In this document: piece by piece, positions 13,869-27,169 of the stretch
Position numbering within the stretch: position 1 is the first letter of the stretch
How the letters are laid out: the number at the start of each line of letters is the position of its first letter
Assembly: GCF_000967965.1 (NCBI RefSeq)
Contig: NZ_LACC01000011.1
Coordinates: forward strand, 1-64,000
Reading direction: 5' to 3'
DNA from: Pseudomonas fluorescens
GTDB taxonomy: Bacteria; Pseudomonadota; Gammaproteobacteria; Pseudomonadales; Pseudomonadaceae
DNA: 64,000 bases
The notes under the pieces: model-generated
The model's database searches: none
What the model was told of the DNA's origin: nothing
The model's input: only the letters and a program-made list of their open reading frames with translations
Translations under genes and position numbers: made by a program

Positions 13869-14666
13869 ATGGCTAAGGTATTCGCGATTGCGAACCAAAA
13901 GGGTGGCGTGGGCAAAACCACCACCTGCATCAACCTCGCAGCATCCCTGGTCGCGACCAAGCGCCGGGTGCTGTTGATCGACCTTGATCCACAGGGCAAC
14001 GCCACCATGGGTAGCGGTGTGGATAAACATGGCCTGGAAAACTCGGTCTACGATCTGCTGATCGGCGAATGTGATCTGGCCCAGGCCATGCACTTCTCCG
14101 AACACGGTGGTTACCAGCTGTTGCCGGCCAACCGCGACCTCACTGCGGCCGAAGTGGTTCTGCTGGAAATGCAGATGAAGGAAAGCCGTCTGCGCAGCGC
14201 GCTGGCGCCGATCCGGGAAAACTACGATTACATTTTGATCGACTGCCCGCCGTCGCTGTCGATGCTGACCTTGAACGCACTGGTTGCCGCCGACGGGGTA
14301 ATTATCCCCATGCAGTGCGAGTACTTCGCACTCGAAGGCTTGAGCGACCTTGTGGATAACATCAAGCGTATCTCTGAACTGCTGAACCCGAACCTCAAGG
14401 TCGAAGGACTGCTGCGTACGATGTACGACCCGCGCCTGAGTCTGATGAACGATGTCTCGGCGCAGCTCAAGGAACACTTCGGCGAGCAGCTCTACGACAC
14501 CGTCATCCCGCGCAACATCCGCCTGGCCGAAGCGCCAAGCTACGGCATGCCGGCGCTGGCGTACGACAAAGCATCGCGAGGTGCCGTTGCCTACCTGGCA
14601 TTGGCAGGCGAAATGGTTCGTCGTCAACGCAAAAACTCACGCATCGCCGCTGCTCAGGCAACTTAA
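13869..14666 (+). CDS. parA: Chromosome partitioning ATPase ParA (Soj)
   Basis: Walker-type ATPase that binds DNA nonspecifically and moves ParB-parS complexes toward the cell poles. The 265 aa carry the deviant Walker A motif KGGVGKTT near the start and Walker A'/B segments (LLIDLDPQGNATMG, ILIDCPPSLSML). The ATG at 13869 matches the family start (MAKVFAIANQKGG); an extension to 13851 is open but unsupported. Followed by parB after 9 bp. Two exact DnaA boxes are within the gene (14018-14026 and 14351-14359). Confidence 0.97.
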   Translation: MAKVFAIANQKGGVGKTTTCINLAASLVATKRRVLLIDLDPQGNATMGSGVDKHGLENSVYDLLIGECDLAQAMHFSEHGGYQLLPANRDLTAAEVVLLEMQMKESRLRSALAPIRENYDYILIDCPPSLSMLTLNALVAADGVIIPMQCEYFALEGLSDLVDNIKRISELLNPNLKVEGLLRTMYDPRLSLMNDVSAQLKEHFGEQLYDTVIPRNIRLAEAPSYGMPALAYDKASRGAVAYLALAGEMVRRQRKNSRIAAAQAT

Positions 14667-14675
14667 GGAATCCCC

Positions 14676-15548
14676 ATGGCCGTCAAGAAACGAGGTCTCG
14701 GACGTGGACTGGATGCTCTGTTGAGTGGTCCGACTGTTAGCTCGCTGGAAGATCAAGCGGCGCAAGCCGATCAGCGTGAGCTGCAGCACCTTCCCCTGGA
14801 TCTGCTCCAGCGCGGCAAGTACCAGCCGCGTCGTGACATGGATCCGCAGGCGCTCGAAGAGCTGGCACAGTCGATCAAGGCCCAGGGCGTCATGCAGCCC
14901 ATCGTGGTTCGCCCGATCGGTAGCGGTCGCTTCGAGATCATTGCCGGCGAACGTCGCTGGCGCGCCAGCCAGCAAGCCGGGCAGGAAACGATCCCGGCGA
15001 TGGTTCGCGATGTGCCCGATGAAACCGCGATCGCCATCGCGCTGATCGAGAACATCCAGCGCGAAGACCTGAATCCGATTGAAGAAGCGGTGGCCCTGCA
15101 GCGTTTGCAGCAGGAGTTCCAGCTGACCCAGCAACAGGTGGCTGAAGCTGTGGGCAAGTCCCGGGTGACCGTGGCCAACCTGCTGCGCCTGATTTCCTTG
15201 CCGGAAGTCATCAAGACCATGTTGTCCCACGGCGACCTGGAAATGGGTCATGCCCGTGCTTTGCTCGGTTTACCGGAAATTCAACAGGTTGAAGGGGCGC
15301 GACATGTTGTCGCACGCGGGCTGACCGTGCGCCAAACCGAGGCACTGGTTCGCCAGTGGTTGAGTGGTAAACCGGAGCCTGTTGAAGCGGCAAAACCGGA
15401 CCCGGATATCGCCCGGCTCGAACAGCGCCTGGCCGAGCGCCTAGGCTCTGCGGTGCAGATCCGCCACGGTAAGAAGGGTAAAGGGCAGTTGGTGATTGGC
15501 TACAACTCCCTGGATGAGCTTCAAGGCGTACTTGCACATATCCGCTGA
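14676..15548 (+). CDS. parB: Chromosome partitioning protein ParB (Spo0J)
   Basis: CTP-dependent DNA clamp that loads at parS and spreads, recruiting SMC/MukBEF-type condensins and ParA. Seen in 290 aa: N-terminal ParA-interaction motif (KKRGLGRGLDALL), the CTPase fold with GERRWRASQQAG and ENIQREDLNPIEEA, the central helix-turn-helix (about 135-175), and a C-terminal dimerisation domain. Four sites matching its target lie in this window (2521, 3151, 45677 and 56685). Confidence 0.97.
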   Translation: MAVKKRGLGRGLDALLSGPTVSSLEDQAAQADQRELQHLPLDLLQRGKYQPRRDMDPQALEELAQSIKAQGVMQPIVVRPIGSGRFEIIAGERRWRASQQAGQETIPAMVRDVPDETAIAIALIENIQREDLNPIEEAVALQRLQQEFQLTQQQVAEAVGKSRVTVANLLRLISLPEVIKTMLSHGDLEMGHARALLGLPEIQQVEGARHVVARGLTVRQTEALVRQWLSGKPEPVEAAKPDPDIARLEQRLAERLGSAVQIRHGKKGKGQLVIGYNSLDELQGVLAHIR

Positions 15549-15593
15549 AACATTTCCTCATGTAGCGCGCAGTCGGAAATCACTACCTGACAG

Positions 15594-15622
15594 TTGAATA
15601 GGGGCAGAACCGCCCCTATACT
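15594..15622 (+). promoter_or_regulatory. Sigma-70 promoter of the atp operon
   Basis: TTGAAT (15594-15599), 17-bp spacer, TATACT (15617-15622), 75 bp before atpI. An inverted repeat (ATAGGGGC at 15598-15605 and GCCCCTAT at 15612-15619) occupies the spacer and could be an operator or affect promoter geometry. Confidence 0.75.
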
Positions 15623-15696
15623 CTGCGCGCATTTTGTCGGCACAAATTATGCCAAGTTAGTGAATTTCGGCAGCCGACCATTGGAGAGTAAAAGTG

Positions 15697-16990
<1,294 letters not shown>

Positions 16991-17014
16991 GACCAGTCTC
17001 GACTAGTCTGATGT

Positions 17015-17036
17015 CCTTCCCGGTAAAACGGGAAGG
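17015..17036 (+). other. Stem-loop in the atpB-atpE gap
   Basis: CCTTCCCG (17015-17022) and CGGGAAGG (17029-17036) around a six-base loop, no T-run after it. Best read as an mRNA element (processing or stability) ahead of atpE, whose product is needed in far more copies than subunit a. Confidence 0.6.
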
Positions 17037-17108
17037 GGCTCCTTACGGGGCATCTGAAACGATTTGTTTTACCGCTTTAATCTAAAAAACCTAAACCATA
17101 CGACGTAA

Positions 17109-17380
<272 letters not shown>

Positions 17381-17381
<1 letters not shown>

Positions 17382-17403
17382 TTACTCGGATCTTCCGGGT
17401 AAT
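17381..17403 (+). other. Stem-loop in the atpE-atpF gap
   Basis: ATTACTCGGA (17381-17390) pairs with TCCGGGTAAT (17394-17403) with one G-U pair; the loop is three bases. It begins at the last base of the atpE stop codon and has no T-run, so partial attenuation or transcript protection is more likely than full termination. Confidence 0.55.
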
Positions 17404-17439
17404 TTGGTGTGATGGACAACGTAACTGCGAGGTGTTGGC

Positions 17440-17910
17440 GTGAACATTAATGCGACCCTGATTGGCCAGTCCGTTGCGTTCCTGATTTTTGTACTGTTCT
17501 GCATGAAGTTCGTATGGCCTCCGGTCATTGCGGCACTGCACGAACGTCAAAAGAAGATCGCTGATGGTCTGGACGCTGCCAGCCGTGCAGCTCGCGACCT
17601 GGAGTTGGCCCAAGAGAAAGCGGGTCAGCAACTGCGCGAAGCGAAAGCTCAGGCAGCTGAAATCATCGAGCAAGCCAAGAAACGCGGTAACCAGATTGTC
17701 GAAGAGGCTGTTGAAAAAGCCCGTATCGACGCTGACCGTGTGAAGGTTCAGGCTCAGGCCGAGATCGAACAGGAACTGAACAGTGTCAAAGACGCGCTGC
17801 GTGCCCAAGTGGGCTTGCTGGCAGTCGGCGGCGCCGAGAAGATCCTGGGTGCCACAATCGATCAAAACGCGCACGCAGAGCTGGTTAACCAACTGGCTGC
17901 TGAAATCTAA
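17440..17910 (+). CDS. atpF: ATP synthase subunit b
   Basis: Peripheral stalk subunit: one N-terminal membrane helix (about residues 5-27), then a long Ala/Glu/Gln-rich coiled coil that reaches F1 and binds delta. 156 aa with a GTG start after a GAGG site. The dimer holds alpha3beta3 against rotation. 12 bp before atpH. Confidence 0.97.
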   Translation: MNINATLIGQSVAFLIFVLFCMKFVWPPVIAALHERQKKIADGLDAASRAARDLELAQEKAGQQLREAKAQAAEIIEQAKKRGNQIVEEAVEKARIDADRVKVQAQAEIEQELNSVKDALRAQVGLLAVGGAEKILGATIDQNAHAELVNQLAAEI

Positions 17911-17922
17911 GCGAGGGCGATC

Positions 17923-18459
17923 ATGGCAGAACTGACCACGTTGGCCCGACCTTACGCTAAGGCGGCCTTCGAGCACGCTCAGGCCCACCAGCAACTGGCC
18001 AATTGGTCAGCCATGCTCGGCCTGGCTGCAGCGGTGTCGGAAGACGACACCATGCAGCGCGTGCTCAAGGCCCCGCGACTGACGAGCGCAGAAAAGGCCG
18101 CCACGTTCATTGACGTGTGCGGCGACAAGTTTGATGCCAAGGCACAGAACTTCATCCACGTCGTTGCCGAAAACGACCGTCTCCCGCTGTTGCCGGAGAT
18201 CGCCGCTCTGTTCGACCTGTACAAGGCCGAACAAGAGAAGTCGGTAGACGTTGAAGTGACCAGTGCTTTCGCATTGAACCAAGAACAGCAAGACAAACTC
18301 GCCAAGGTTCTCAGTGCACGACTCAACCGGGAAGTGCGCCTGCAAGTTGCGGAGGACGCTGCCCTTATTGGTGGTGTCGTCATCCGCGCCGGCGACCTGG
18401 TTATCGATGGCTCGATTCGCGGCAAAATCGCGAAACTTGCCGAAGCATTGAAATCTTGA
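17923..18459 (+). CDS. atpH: ATP synthase subunit delta
   Basis: Joins the peripheral stalk (subunit b) to the top of F1. 178 aa beginning [19 protein letters not shown], with the conserved C-terminal region ending [14 protein letters not shown]. Short gaps to atpF (12 bp) and atpA (21 bp). Confidence 0.96.
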   Translation: MAELTTLARPYAKAAFEHAQAHQQLANWSAMLGLAAAVSEDDTMQRVLKAPRLTSAEKAATFIDVCGDKFDAKAQNFIHVVAENDRLPLLPEIAALFDLYKAEQEKSVDVEVTSAFALNQEQQDKLAKVLSARLNREVRLQVAEDAALIGGVVIRAGDLVIDGSIRGKIAKLAEALKS

Positions 18460-18480
18460 GTTTGAAGGGGCAGCAGAGCA

Positions 18481-20025
18481 ATGCAGCAACTCAATCCTTC
18501 CGAAATAAGTGAAATTATCAAGGGCCGCATCGACAAGCTCGATGTGACCTCCCAAGCCCGTAACGAAGGCACTGTCGTCAGCGTATCTGACGGTATCGTG
18601 CGGATTCACGGTCTGGCCGACGTAATGTACGGCGAGATGATCGAGTTTCCGGGCGGCGTCTTCGGTATGGCCCTCAACCTGGAGCAAGACTCCGTAGGTG
18701 CCGTTGTATTGGGCGCATACCAGTCTCTGGCTGAAGGCATGAGCGCCAAGTGCACTGGCCGCATCCTGGAAGTTCCGGTTGGTAAGGAACTGCTGGGTCG
18801 CGTAGTCGACGCACTGGGTAACCCTGTTGACGGCAAAGGTCCACTGGGCAACACCGAGACCGACGCGGTCGAGAAAGTTGCTCCAGGCGTGATCTGGCGT
18901 AAGTCGGTAGACCAGCCTGTACAGACTGGCTACAAGGCTGTCGATGCCATGATCCCTGTCGGCCGTGGCCAGCGTGAGCTGATCATCGGTGACCGTCAGA
19001 TCGGTAAAACCGCTCTGGCGATCGACGCGATCATCAACCAGAAGAACAGCGGCATTTTCTGCGTCTACGTAGCAATCGGTCAGAAACAATCGACCATCGC
19101 CAACGTGGTTCGCAAGCTGGAAGAAAACGGCGCCCTGGCCAACACGATCATCGTGGCTGCCAGTGCTTCGGAATCTCCTGCGCTGCAATTCCTGGCACCG
19201 TACTCCGGTTGCACCATGGGTGAATTCTTCCGCGACCGCGGTGAAGACGCGCTGATCGTTTATGACGATCTGTCCAAGCAAGCAGTGGCTTACCGCCAGA
19301 TTTCCCTGCTGCTGCGCCGTCCACCAGGCCGTGAAGCTTACCCAGGCGACGTGTTCTATCTCCACTCCCGTCTGCTGGAGCGCGCATCCCGCGTTTCGGA
19401 AGAATACGTAGAGAAGTTCACCAACGGCGCAGTGACCGGCAAAACCGGTTCCCTGACCGCACTGCCGATCATCGAAACCCAGGCTGGCGACGTTTCCGCG
19501 TTCGTTCCGACCAACGTGATTTCCATCACCGACGGTCAGATCTTCCTGGAATCGGCCATGTTCAACTCGGGCATCCGCCCTGCAGTGAACGCCGGTGTTT
19601 CGGTATCCCGTGTGGGTGGTGCCGCTCAGACCAAGATCATCAAGAAGCTGTCCGGTGGTATCCGTACCGCTCTGGCTCAGTACCGTGAACTGGCGGCATT
19701 CGCCCAGTTCGCTTCTGACCTGGACGAAGCGACCCGTAAGCAACTTGAGCATGGTCAGCGCGTTACCGAGCTGATGAAGCAGAAGCAATACGCACCAATG
19801 TCGATCGCTGACATGGCGCTGTCGCTGTATGCCGCTGAGCGTGGGTTCCTGACTGACGTTGAAATCGCCAAGATCGGCAGCTTCGAGCAAGCGCTGATTG
19901 CTTTCTTCAACCGCGATCACGCCGATTTGATGGCGAAGATCAACGTGAAAGGTGACTTCAATGACGAGATCGACGCTGGCATGAAAGCCGGTATCGAGAA
20001 GTTCAAGGCCACCCAAACCTGGTAA
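18481..20025 (+). CDS. atpA: ATP synthase subunit alpha
   Basis: Non-catalytic nucleotide-binding subunit of F1. 514 aa with P-loop [13 protein letters not shown], the signature [21 protein letters not shown], and the N-terminal [14 protein letters not shown] that contacts delta. Full length, no anomalies. Confidence 0.98.
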   Translation: MQQLNPSEISEIIKGRIDKLDVTSQARNEGTVVSVSDGIVRIHGLADVMYGEMIEFPGGVFGMALNLEQDSVGAVVLGAYQSLAEGMSAKCTGRILEVPVGKELLGRVVDALGNPVDGKGPLGNTETDAVEKVAPGVIWRKSVDQPVQTGYKAVDAMIPVGRGQRELIIGDRQIGKTALAIDAIINQKNSGIFCVYVAIGQKQSTIANVVRKLEENGALANTIIVAASASESPALQFLAPYSGCTMGEFFRDRGEDALIVYDDLSKQAVAYRQISLLLRRPPGREAYPGDVFYLHSRLLERASRVSEEYVEKFTNGAVTGKTGSLTALPIIETQAGDVSAFVPTNVISITDGQIFLESAMFNSGIRPAVNAGVSVSRVGGAAQTKIIKKLSGGIRTALAQYRELAAFAQFASDLDEATRKQLEHGQRVTELMKQKQYAPMSIADMALSLYAAERGFLTDVEIAKIGSFEQALIAFFNRDHADLMAKINVKGDFNDEIDAGMKAGIEKFKATQTW

Positions 20026-20030
20026 GCCGC

Positions 20031-20054
20031 AGCGGGAGCCGCAAGGCTCCCGCT
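20031..20054 (+). other. GNRA-capped stem-loop in the atpA-atpG gap
   Basis: Perfect 10-bp stem, AGCGGGAGCC (20031-20040) and GGCTCCCGCT (20045-20054), closed by a GCAA tetraloop. No T-run follows. A very stable RNA hairpin just after atpA, suited to limiting decay of the upstream message or reducing read-through into atpG, which needs one copy per three alpha. Confidence 0.7.
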
Positions 20055-20075
20055 TGCTAACCTGATAGGTGTTAC

Positions 20076-20936
20076 ATGGCAGGCGCAAAAGAGATTCGCA
20101 GTAAGATTGCGAGCATCAAAAGCACGCAAAAGATTACCAGCGCCATGGAAAAAGTGGCGGTCAGCAAAATGCGCAAGGCACAAATGCGCATGGCTGCTAG
20201 CCGTCCTTATGCGGAGCGTATCCGCCAGGTAATTGGGCATCTGGCCAACGCCAACCCGGAATACCGCCACCCGTTCATGATCGACCGCGAAATCAAGCGT
20301 GTTGGTTATGTCGTAGTGAGCAGTGACCGTGGTCTGTGCGGCGGCTTGAACACCAACCTGTTCAAGGCCCTGGTCAAGGACATGGCGGTAAACCGCGAAA
20401 ACGGCGTCGAGATCGATCTGTGTGTCGTTGGTAGCAAGGGTGCGGCCTTTTTCCGTAACTTCGGCGGTAACGTCGTTGCAGCTATCAGCCACCTGGGTGA
20501 AGAGCCGTCGATCAATGATCTGATCGGCAGCGTCAAGGTGATGCTGGATGCCTACCTGGACGGCCGTATTGACCGCCTGTCCGTGGTGTCCAACAAGTTC
20601 ATCAACACCATGACGCAACAGCCTACCGTGGAGCAGTTGATTCCACTGGTGGCGACCCCGGATCAAGACCTCAAGCACCACTGGGACTATCTCTACGAAC
20701 CGGATGCCAAGGAGCTGCTGGACGGCTTGATGGTCCGTTACGTGGAGTCGCAGGTCTACCAGGCGGTGGTCGAGAACAACGCGGCTGAACAAGCTGCGCG
20801 GATGATCGCGATGAAGAACGCTACCGACAACGCCGGTGATTTGATCAGCGATTTGCAGCTGGTCTACAACAAGGCGCGTCAGGCTGCGATCACCCAAGAG
20901 ATCTCGGAAATCGTCGGCGGCGCTGCCGCGGTTTAA
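20076..20936 (+). CDS. atpG: ATP synthase subunit gamma
   Basis: Central rotor shaft. 286 aa with the conserved N-terminal helix ([20 protein letters not shown], then TSAMEKVA) and C-terminal helix ending [12 protein letters not shown], plus the [11 protein letters not shown] motif. One copy per enzyme; preceded by the stable hairpin at 20031-20054. Confidence 0.97.
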   Translation: MAGAKEIRSKIASIKSTQKITSAMEKVAVSKMRKAQMRMAASRPYAERIRQVIGHLANANPEYRHPFMIDREIKRVGYVVVSSDRGLCGGLNTNLFKALVKDMAVNRENGVEIDLCVVGSKGAAFFRNFGGNVVAAISHLGEEPSINDLIGSVKVMLDAYLDGRIDRLSVVSNKFINTMTQQPTVEQLIPLVATPDQDLKHHWDYLYEPDAKELLDGLMVRYVESQVYQAVVENNAAEQAARMIAMKNATDNAGDLISDLQLVYNKARQAAITQEISEIVGGAAAV

Positions 20937-22343
<1,407 letters not shown>

Positions 22344-22348
22344 TCCCG

Positions 22349-22366
22349 GCGCCCGGCAACGGGCGC
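22349..22366 (+). other. GNRA-capped stem-loop in the atpD-atpC gap
   Basis: GCGCCCG (22349-22355) and CGGGCGC (22360-22366) closed by GCAA, the same tetraloop as the atpA-atpG hairpin. No T-run. Precedes atpC (epsilon, one copy per enzyme). Confidence 0.65.
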
Positions 22367-22388
22367 TAATTTAGGTTGAGGCAATCAG

Positions 22389-22814
22389 ATGGCTATGACA
22401 GTCCATTGCGATATCGTCAGCGCGGAAGGAGAAATCTTTTCCGGTCTGGTCGAGATGGTGATTGCGCACGGTGCACTGGGTGATCTTGGTATCGCCCTGG
22501 GTCACGCGCCGCTGATCACTAATCTGAAGCCAGGTCCGATCCGCCTGGTCAAGCAGGGCGGGGAAGAGGAGGTGTATTACATCTCCGGTGGTTTCCTCGA
22601 GGTTCAGCCGAACATGGTCAAGGTTCTTGCCGACACCGTGCAACGTGCTGCCGACCTGGATGAAGCCTCCGCTCAGGAAGCCGTCAAGGCTGCCGAGAAG
22701 GCCCTGCATGAGCGGGGCGCGGAATTCGATTACGGTTCTGCTGCCGCACGTCTGGCCGAGGCTGCAGCTCAGCTGCGCACCGTCCAGCAGATCCGCAAGA
22801 AGTTCGGCCACTAA
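22389..22814 (+). CDS. atpC: ATP synthase subunit epsilon
   Basis: Rotor subunit that couples gamma to the c-ring and inhibits ATP hydrolysis. 141 aa: N-terminal beta-sandwich ([30 protein letters not shown]) and a C-terminal helical hairpin rich in Ala/Glu/Arg. Last gene of the operon, with a strong terminator 26 bp on. MAM and M at codon 3 are alternative starts. Confidence 0.97.
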   Translation: MAMTVHCDIVSAEGEIFSGLVEMVIAHGALGDLGIALGHAPLITNLKPGPIRLVKQGGEEEVYYISGGFLEVQPNMVKVLADTVQRAADLDEASAQEAVKAAEKALHERGAEFDYGSAAARLAEAAAQLRTVQQIRKKFGH

Positions 22815-22840
22815 GGCCGTACTTGTTGTGTGATTGATTA

Positions 22841-22870
22841 AAAAGGGTAGCCTCGGCTACCCTTTTTTCT
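22841..22870 (+). terminator. Terminator of the atp operon
   Basis: AAAAGGGTAGCC (22841-22852) and GGCTACCCTTTT (22855-22866) with a run of six T after the stem. Classic intrinsic terminator, 26 bp past atpC. Confidence 0.9.
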
Positions 22871-22927
22871 TTTCCGATGTTTACAACCTGGTCGCAGCCG
22901 CTGACCACCCAGGATTGGTAGCCAGTC

Positions 22928-24295
22928 ATGTCTCTTGAAATCGTTATTCTCGCTGCTGGCCAAGGCACGCGCATGCGTTCCGCTTTGCCGAAAGTCTTGC
23001 ACCCGATTGCCGGCAACTCCATGCTCGGCCATGTTATCCACAGCGCTCGGCAACTTGATCCACAGCGCATCCACGTCGTGATCGGTCATGGTGCCGATGC
23101 CGTACGCGAACGTCTGGCGGCGGATGATCTGAATTTCGTCCTGCAGGATAAACAGTTGGGTACCGGTCACGCCGTTGCTCAAGCAGTGCCGTTCATTCAG
23201 TCCGACACCGTGCTGGTGCTCTACGGTGATGTGCCGTTGATCGAAGTCGAGACCCTGCAGCGCCTGCTCAAACAGGTGGGTCCGCAGCAGTTGGGCTTGC
23301 TGACCGTCGAACTGGATGACCCGACCGGTTACGGCCGCATTGTTCGTGATGCCGCTGGCAAGGTTGCGGCCATCGTCGAACAGAAAGATGCCAACGAAGC
23401 CGAACGCAAGATATCCGAAGGCAATACCGGCATTCTGGCGCTGCCTTTTGCCCGTCTTGGCGACTGGATGAGCCGTCTCTCTAATAACAATGCCCAGGGC
23501 GAGTACTACCTGACCGACATCATTGCCATGGCCGTGAGCGATGGTCTGGTGGTGGCCACCGAGCAACCGCACGACGCCATGGAAGTGCAGGGCGCCAACG
23601 ACCGCAAGCAGCTTTCCGAACTGGAACGGCATTATCAATTGCGCGCCGGTCGTCGTTTGATGGCTCAAGGTGTGACGCTGCGCGACCCGGCACGATTCGA
23701 TGTACGCGGAGACGTGACGGTAGGCCGCGACGTGCTGATTGACATCAACGTGATCCTCGAAGGCAAGGTCGTCATCGAAGACGACGTGGTGATCGGTCCG
23801 AACTGCGTGATCAAGGACAGCACCCTGCGCAAAGGCGTGGTCATCAAGGCCAACAGCCATATCGAAGGTGCCGTTCTGGGTGAAGGCAGCGATGCCGGCC
23901 CGTTTGCGCGTCTGCGCCCAGGTACCGTGCTGGAGGCCAGGGCGCATGTGGGTAACTTCGTCGAGTTGAAAAACGCTCACCTTGGCGAAGGCGCCAAGGC
24001 CGGTCACCTGACTTATCTGGGCGATGCCGAAGTGGGCGCGCGCACCAACATTGGTGCCGGTACCATTACCTGCAACTATGACGGTGCCAACAAGTGGAAA
24101 ACCGTGCTGGGTGAAGACGTGTTCATCGGTTCCAACAACTCCTTGGTAGCGCCTGTGGATATCCTGGACGGTGCGACCACGGCGGCCGGTTCGACCATTA
24201 CCTCGACTGTGGATAAATCCCAGTTGGCTATCGGACGTGGGCGTCAGAAGAACATTGATGGCTGGAAGCGTCCAGAGAAGGTCAAGAAGAGCTGA
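22928..24295 (+). CDS. glmU: Bifunctional UDP-GlcNAc pyrophosphorylase / GlcN-1-P acetyltransferase
   Basis: Makes UDP-N-acetylglucosamine, the precursor of peptidoglycan and LPS. Seen in 455 aa: N-terminal nucleotidyltransferase motif [18 protein letters not shown], then a C-terminal left-handed beta-helix of hexapeptide repeats ending in the acetyltransferase region ([17 protein letters not shown]). Own transcription unit after the atp terminator. Contains exact DnaA boxes at 23034-23042 and 24208-24216. Confidence 0.97.
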   Translation: MSLEIVILAAGQGTRMRSALPKVLHPIAGNSMLGHVIHSARQLDPQRIHVVIGHGADAVRERLAADDLNFVLQDKQLGTGHAVAQAVPFIQSDTVLVLYGDVPLIEVETLQRLLKQVGPQQLGLLTVELDDPTGYGRIVRDAAGKVAAIVEQKDANEAERKISEGNTGILALPFARLGDWMSRLSNNNAQGEYYLTDIIAMAVSDGLVVATEQPHDAMEVQGANDRKQLSELERHYQLRAGRRLMAQGVTLRDPARFDVRGDVTVGRDVLIDINVILEGKVVIEDDVVIGPNCVIKDSTLRKGVVIKANSHIEGAVLGEGSDAGPFARLRPGTVLEARAHVGNFVELKNAHLGEGAKAGHLTYLGDAEVGARTNIGAGTITCNYDGANKWKTVLGEDVFIGSNNSLVAPVDILDGATTAAGSTITSTVDKSQLAIGRGRQKNIDGWKRPEKVKKS

Positions 24296-24296
24296 G

Positions 24297-24425
24297 TTAT
24301 CCACATGTGGATGATCGTCTGAAGTTATTCACAGGCTGATCCATTGCATTCGCGGGCAAGCCCGCTCCTACAGGAGTATTCGCCATCCTGTGGGAGCGGG
24401 CTTGCCCGCGATGCTTTTATCCACA
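24297..24425. promoter_or_regulatory. DnaA-box group in the glmU-glmR spacer
   Basis: Exact boxes at 24297-24305 and 24417-24425, plus a near match TGTGGATGA at 24306-24314 that abuts the first in opposite orientation. The REP pair lies between them. Could titrate DnaA or let DnaA control glmR; function inferred only from box identity. Confidence 0.6.
24346..24414. repeat. REP element pair (inverted)
   Basis: Two inverted copies of the Pseudomonas REP unit (CGCGGGCAAGCCCGCTCC and its complement), about 30 bp each, forming a REP doublet in the glmU-glmR gap. Confidence 0.85.
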
Positions 24426-24512
24426 GCTCTTTTTATCGCATGGCGCTTGACGAAGTTTCGTTGATAGGTTTTGATTGCTTCCGTTATCTTTCGAAACGAA
24501 ACTTGTCAGCTC

Positions 24513-25289
24513 ATGTCGAAGCGCAACACACCTCAGCGTCGTCACAACATCCTCGCCTTGCTCAATGAGCAGGGCGAAGTCAGTGTGGATGAGTTGGCCA
24601 AGCGCTTCGAAACGTCGGAAGTTACGATTCGCAAGGATCTGGCGGCGCTTGAAAGCAATGGCCTGTTGCTGCGTCGTTACGGCGGGGCGATCACCATGCC
24701 TCAGGAACTGGTCGCGGACCTTGGTCAGCCGGTTTCCAAGTATAAGCAAGCCATTGCTCGTGCCGCTGTCGGGCGGATTCGCGAGCATGCGCGCATCATT
24801 ATCGACAGTGGCAGTACCACCGCTTCCATGATCCCGGAACTTGGACAGCAACCCGGCCTGGTGGTGATGACCAACTCGCTACATGTCGCCAATGCCCTGA
24901 GCGAACTTGAACACGAACCGGTGCTGTTGATGACCGGTGGTACCTGGGACCCGCATTCCGAGTCCTTTCAGGGGCAGGTTGCCGAGCAGGTACTACGCTC
25001 CTACGACTTCGACCAGCTGTTTATCGGCGCCGATGGCATCGATCTGGTTCGAGGTACAACCACCTTCAACGAACTGCTCGGGCTGAGCCGGGTCATGGCC
25101 GAAGTCGCCCGCGAAGTAGTCGTGATGGTGGAGGCCGACAAGATCGGCCGCAAGATTCCCAACCTGGAGCTGCCCTGGAGCAGTGTCCATACCCTTATTA
25201 CCGATGAACGCCTGCCACTTGAGGCTCGCGATCAGATTCAGGCCCGCGGCATCACTTTGATTTGCGCGGCTGTCAGTCAGGAGAAATAG
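24513..25289 (+). CDS. glmR: DeoR-family regulator of glmS (GlmR)
   Basis: 258 aa: N-terminal DeoR helix-turn-helix ([25 protein letters not shown]) and a sugar-phosphate-sensing domain with [11 protein letters not shown] and FIGADGIDL. Position between glmU and glmS, one base before glmS, matches P. aeruginosa GlmR, an activator of glmS that links amino-sugar supply to envelope synthesis. I use the ATG at 24513 ([12 protein letters not shown]); the frame is open 14 codons further upstream without family similarity. Confidence 0.88.
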   Translation: MSKRNTPQRRHNILALLNEQGEVSVDELAKRFETSEVTIRKDLAALESNGLLLRRYGGAITMPQELVADLGQPVSKYKQAIARAAVGRIREHARIIIDSGSTTASMIPELGQQPGLVVMTNSLHVANALSELEHEPVLLMTGGTWDPHSESFQGQVAEQVLRSYDFDQLFIGADGIDLVRGTTTFNELLGLSRVMAEVAREVVVMVEADKIGRKIPNLELPWSSVHTLITDERLPLEARDQIQARGITLICAAVSQEK

Positions 25290-25290
25290 C

Positions 25291-27123
25291 ATGTGTGGAA
25301 TTGTCGGCGCAGTCGCAGAACGTAACATCACCGCCATCCTCGTCGAAGGCCTGAAGCGCCTCGAATACCGTGGGTATGACAGCGCTGGTGTGGCGGTCTA
25401 CACCAACGATGAAAAACTCGAGCGCCTGCGTCGTCCGGGCAAGGTCAGTGAGCTGGAGCAGGCACTGACCACCGAGCCGCTGGTCGGTCGTCTGGGCATC
25501 GCCCACACGCGCTGGGCCACCCATGGCGCACCGTGCGAGCGCAATGCTCACCCGCATTTCTCCGGTGACTTGGCAGTAGTGCACAACGGCATCATCGAAA
25601 ACCACGAAGCCCTGCGTGAACAACTCAAGGCTTTGGGCTACGTGTTCACTTCGGACACCGACACTGAAGTCATCGCCCACCTGCTGAACCACAAACTCAA
25701 GGATCTGCGCGACCTGACCGTAGCCCTCAAGGCGACCGTTAAAGAGTTGCACGGTGCTTACGGCCTGGCAGTGATCAGCTCGAAGCAACCTGATCGTCTG
25801 GTCGCAGCCCGCAGCGGCAGTCCGCTGGTGATCGGCCTGGGCCTGGGGGAAAACTTCCTGGCATCCGACCAGTTGGCCCTGCGTCAGGTCACCGACCGCT
25901 TCATGTACCTGGAAGAAGGCGATATCGCCGAAATCCGCCGCGACAGCGTGCAGATCTGGGACGTTGACGGCAAGGCTGTCGAGCGCGAAGCCGTGCAGTA
26001 TCGCGACGGTGCCGAAGCCGCTGAAAAGGGCGAGTTCCGCCATTTCATGCTCAAGGAAATCCACGAGCAACCATCCGTGGTGCAGCGCACGCTGGAAGGT
26101 CGCCTGAGCCAGAACCAGGTCCTGGTACAGGCATTCGGCCCACAGGCGGCCGAACTGTTCGCCAAAGTGCGTAACGTACAGATCGTCGCGTGCGGCACCA
26201 GCTACCACGCCGGCATGGTCGCGCGTTACTGGCTCGAAGAGCTGGCCGGCATTCCTTGCCAGGTCGAAGTCGCCAGCGAATTCCGCTACCGCAAGGTGGT
26301 GGTGCAGCCGGACACCTTGTTCGTGACCATTTCCCAGTCCGGTGAAACCGCCGACACCCTGGCCGCGTTGCGCAACGCCAAGGAACTGGGCTACCTCGCC
26401 AGCCTGGCGATCTGCAACGTTGGCATCAGCTCGCTGGTGCGTGAGTCCGATCTGACCCTGTTGACCCAGGCCGGTCGAGAAATCGGTGTGGCATCGACCA
26501 AAGCCTTCACCACGCAATTGGTTGGCCTGTTGTTGCTGACGCTTTCCCTGGGCCAGGTTCGTGGCACCTTGGCCAAAGGTGTCGAAGCGACGCTGGTCGA
26601 AGAACTGCGTCGTTTGCCGACCCGTCTGGGCGAAGCGCTGGCCATGGACAGCACCGTGGAAAAAATCTCCGAGCTGTTCGCCGAGAAACACCACACGCTG
26701 TTCCTCGGCCGTGGCGCGCAGTTCCCGGTGGCGATGGAAGGGGCGCTCAAGCTCAAGGAAATCTCCTATATCCACGCCGAAGCCTACCCGGCCGGTGAGC
26801 TGAAACACGGCCCGTTGGCGCTTGTGGATAACGACATGCCAGTGGTGACCGTGGCGCCGAACAACGAACTGCTGGAGAAGCTGAAGTCCAACCTCCAGGA
26901 AGTCCGCGCCCGCGGTGGCCAGTTGATCGTCTTCGCTGACGAGAAGGCCGGCATGACCAACGGTGAAGGCACCCACGTGGTGCACATGCCGCACATCCAC
27001 GACATCCTGTCGCCGATTCTCTACACCATCCCGCTGCAACTGCTGTCGTACTACGTCGCCGTGCTCAAAGGCACCGACGTTGACCAGCCTCGCAACCTGG
27101 CGAAGTCGGTCACTGTGGAATAA
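25291..27123 (+). CDS. glmS: Glutamine--fructose-6-phosphate aminotransferase (isomerizing)
   Basis: First step of the amino-sugar pathway: fructose-6-P + glutamine to glucosamine-6-P. 610 aa: N-terminal glutaminase with nucleophile Cys2 (MCGIVGAV), then two SIS domains ([21 protein letters not shown]) and the C-terminal AKSVTVE. One base after the glmR stop, so co-transcribed with it. The 3' end is the recognition part of attTn7. Exact DnaA box at 26823-26831. Confidence 0.98.
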   Translation: MCGIVGAVAERNITAILVEGLKRLEYRGYDSAGVAVYTNDEKLERLRRPGKVSELEQALTTEPLVGRLGIAHTRWATHGAPCERNAHPHFSGDLAVVHNGIIENHEALREQLKALGYVFTSDTDTEVIAHLLNHKLKDLRDLTVALKATVKELHGAYGLAVISSKQPDRLVAARSGSPLVIGLGLGENFLASDQLALRQVTDRFMYLEEGDIAEIRRDSVQIWDVDGKAVEREAVQYRDGAEAAEKGEFRHFMLKEIHEQPSVVQRTLEGRLSQNQVLVQAFGPQAAELFAKVRNVQIVACGTSYHAGMVARYWLEELAGIPCQVEVASEFRYRKVVVQPDTLFVTISQSGETADTLAALRNAKELGYLASLAICNVGISSLVRESDLTLLTQAGREIGVASTKAFTTQLVGLLLLTLSLGQVRGTLAKGVEATLVEELRRLPTRLGEALAMDSTVEKISELFAEKHHTLFLGRGAQFPVAMEGALKLKEISYIHAEAYPAGELKHGPLALVDNDMPVVTVAPNNELLEKLKSNLQEVRARGGQLIVFADEKAGMTNGEGTHVVHMPHIHDILSPILYTIPLQLLSYYVAVLKGTDVDQPRNLAKSVTVE

Positions 27124-27150
27124 GTTATCCACAGATGAAAAACCCCCTTT
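27087..27150 (+). other. attTn7: attTn7 (unoccupied)
   Basis: The last roughly 35 bp of glmS are the target of Tn7's TnsD protein, and insertion occurs about 25 bp past the stop. Here that point falls at about 27148, in the terminator loop. The terminator follows glmS intact and no Tn7-like sequence is present, so the site is empty. Confidence 0.75.
27125..27133. promoter_or_regulatory. DnaA box immediately after glmS
   Basis: Exact TTATCCACA directly after the glmS stop codon and 5 bp before the terminator, between TnsD recognition DNA and the Tn7 insertion point. Confidence 0.6.
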
Positions 27151-27166
27151 TCAGGGGGTTTTTCTG
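27138..27166. terminator. glmS terminator (probably bidirectional)
   Basis: AAAAACCCCC (27138-27147) and GGGGGTTTTT (27154-27163) with a six-base loop. It ends glmR-glmS and, from the other side, the minus-strand efflux operon whose last stop is at 27170. Confidence 0.9.
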
Positions 27167-27169
27167 TTT

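Noticed and set aside
15598..15619. Inverted repeat after parB as terminator
   Set aside because: No T-run follows, and it sits between a good -35 and -10 for the atp operon, so it is better read as part of that promoter.
24346..24414. CRISPR-like or tRNA-like hairpins in the glmU-glmR gap
   Set aside because: They are REP units: two inverted copies, the same family as those at 40963, 52132 and 62908, without regular spacing or tRNA features.
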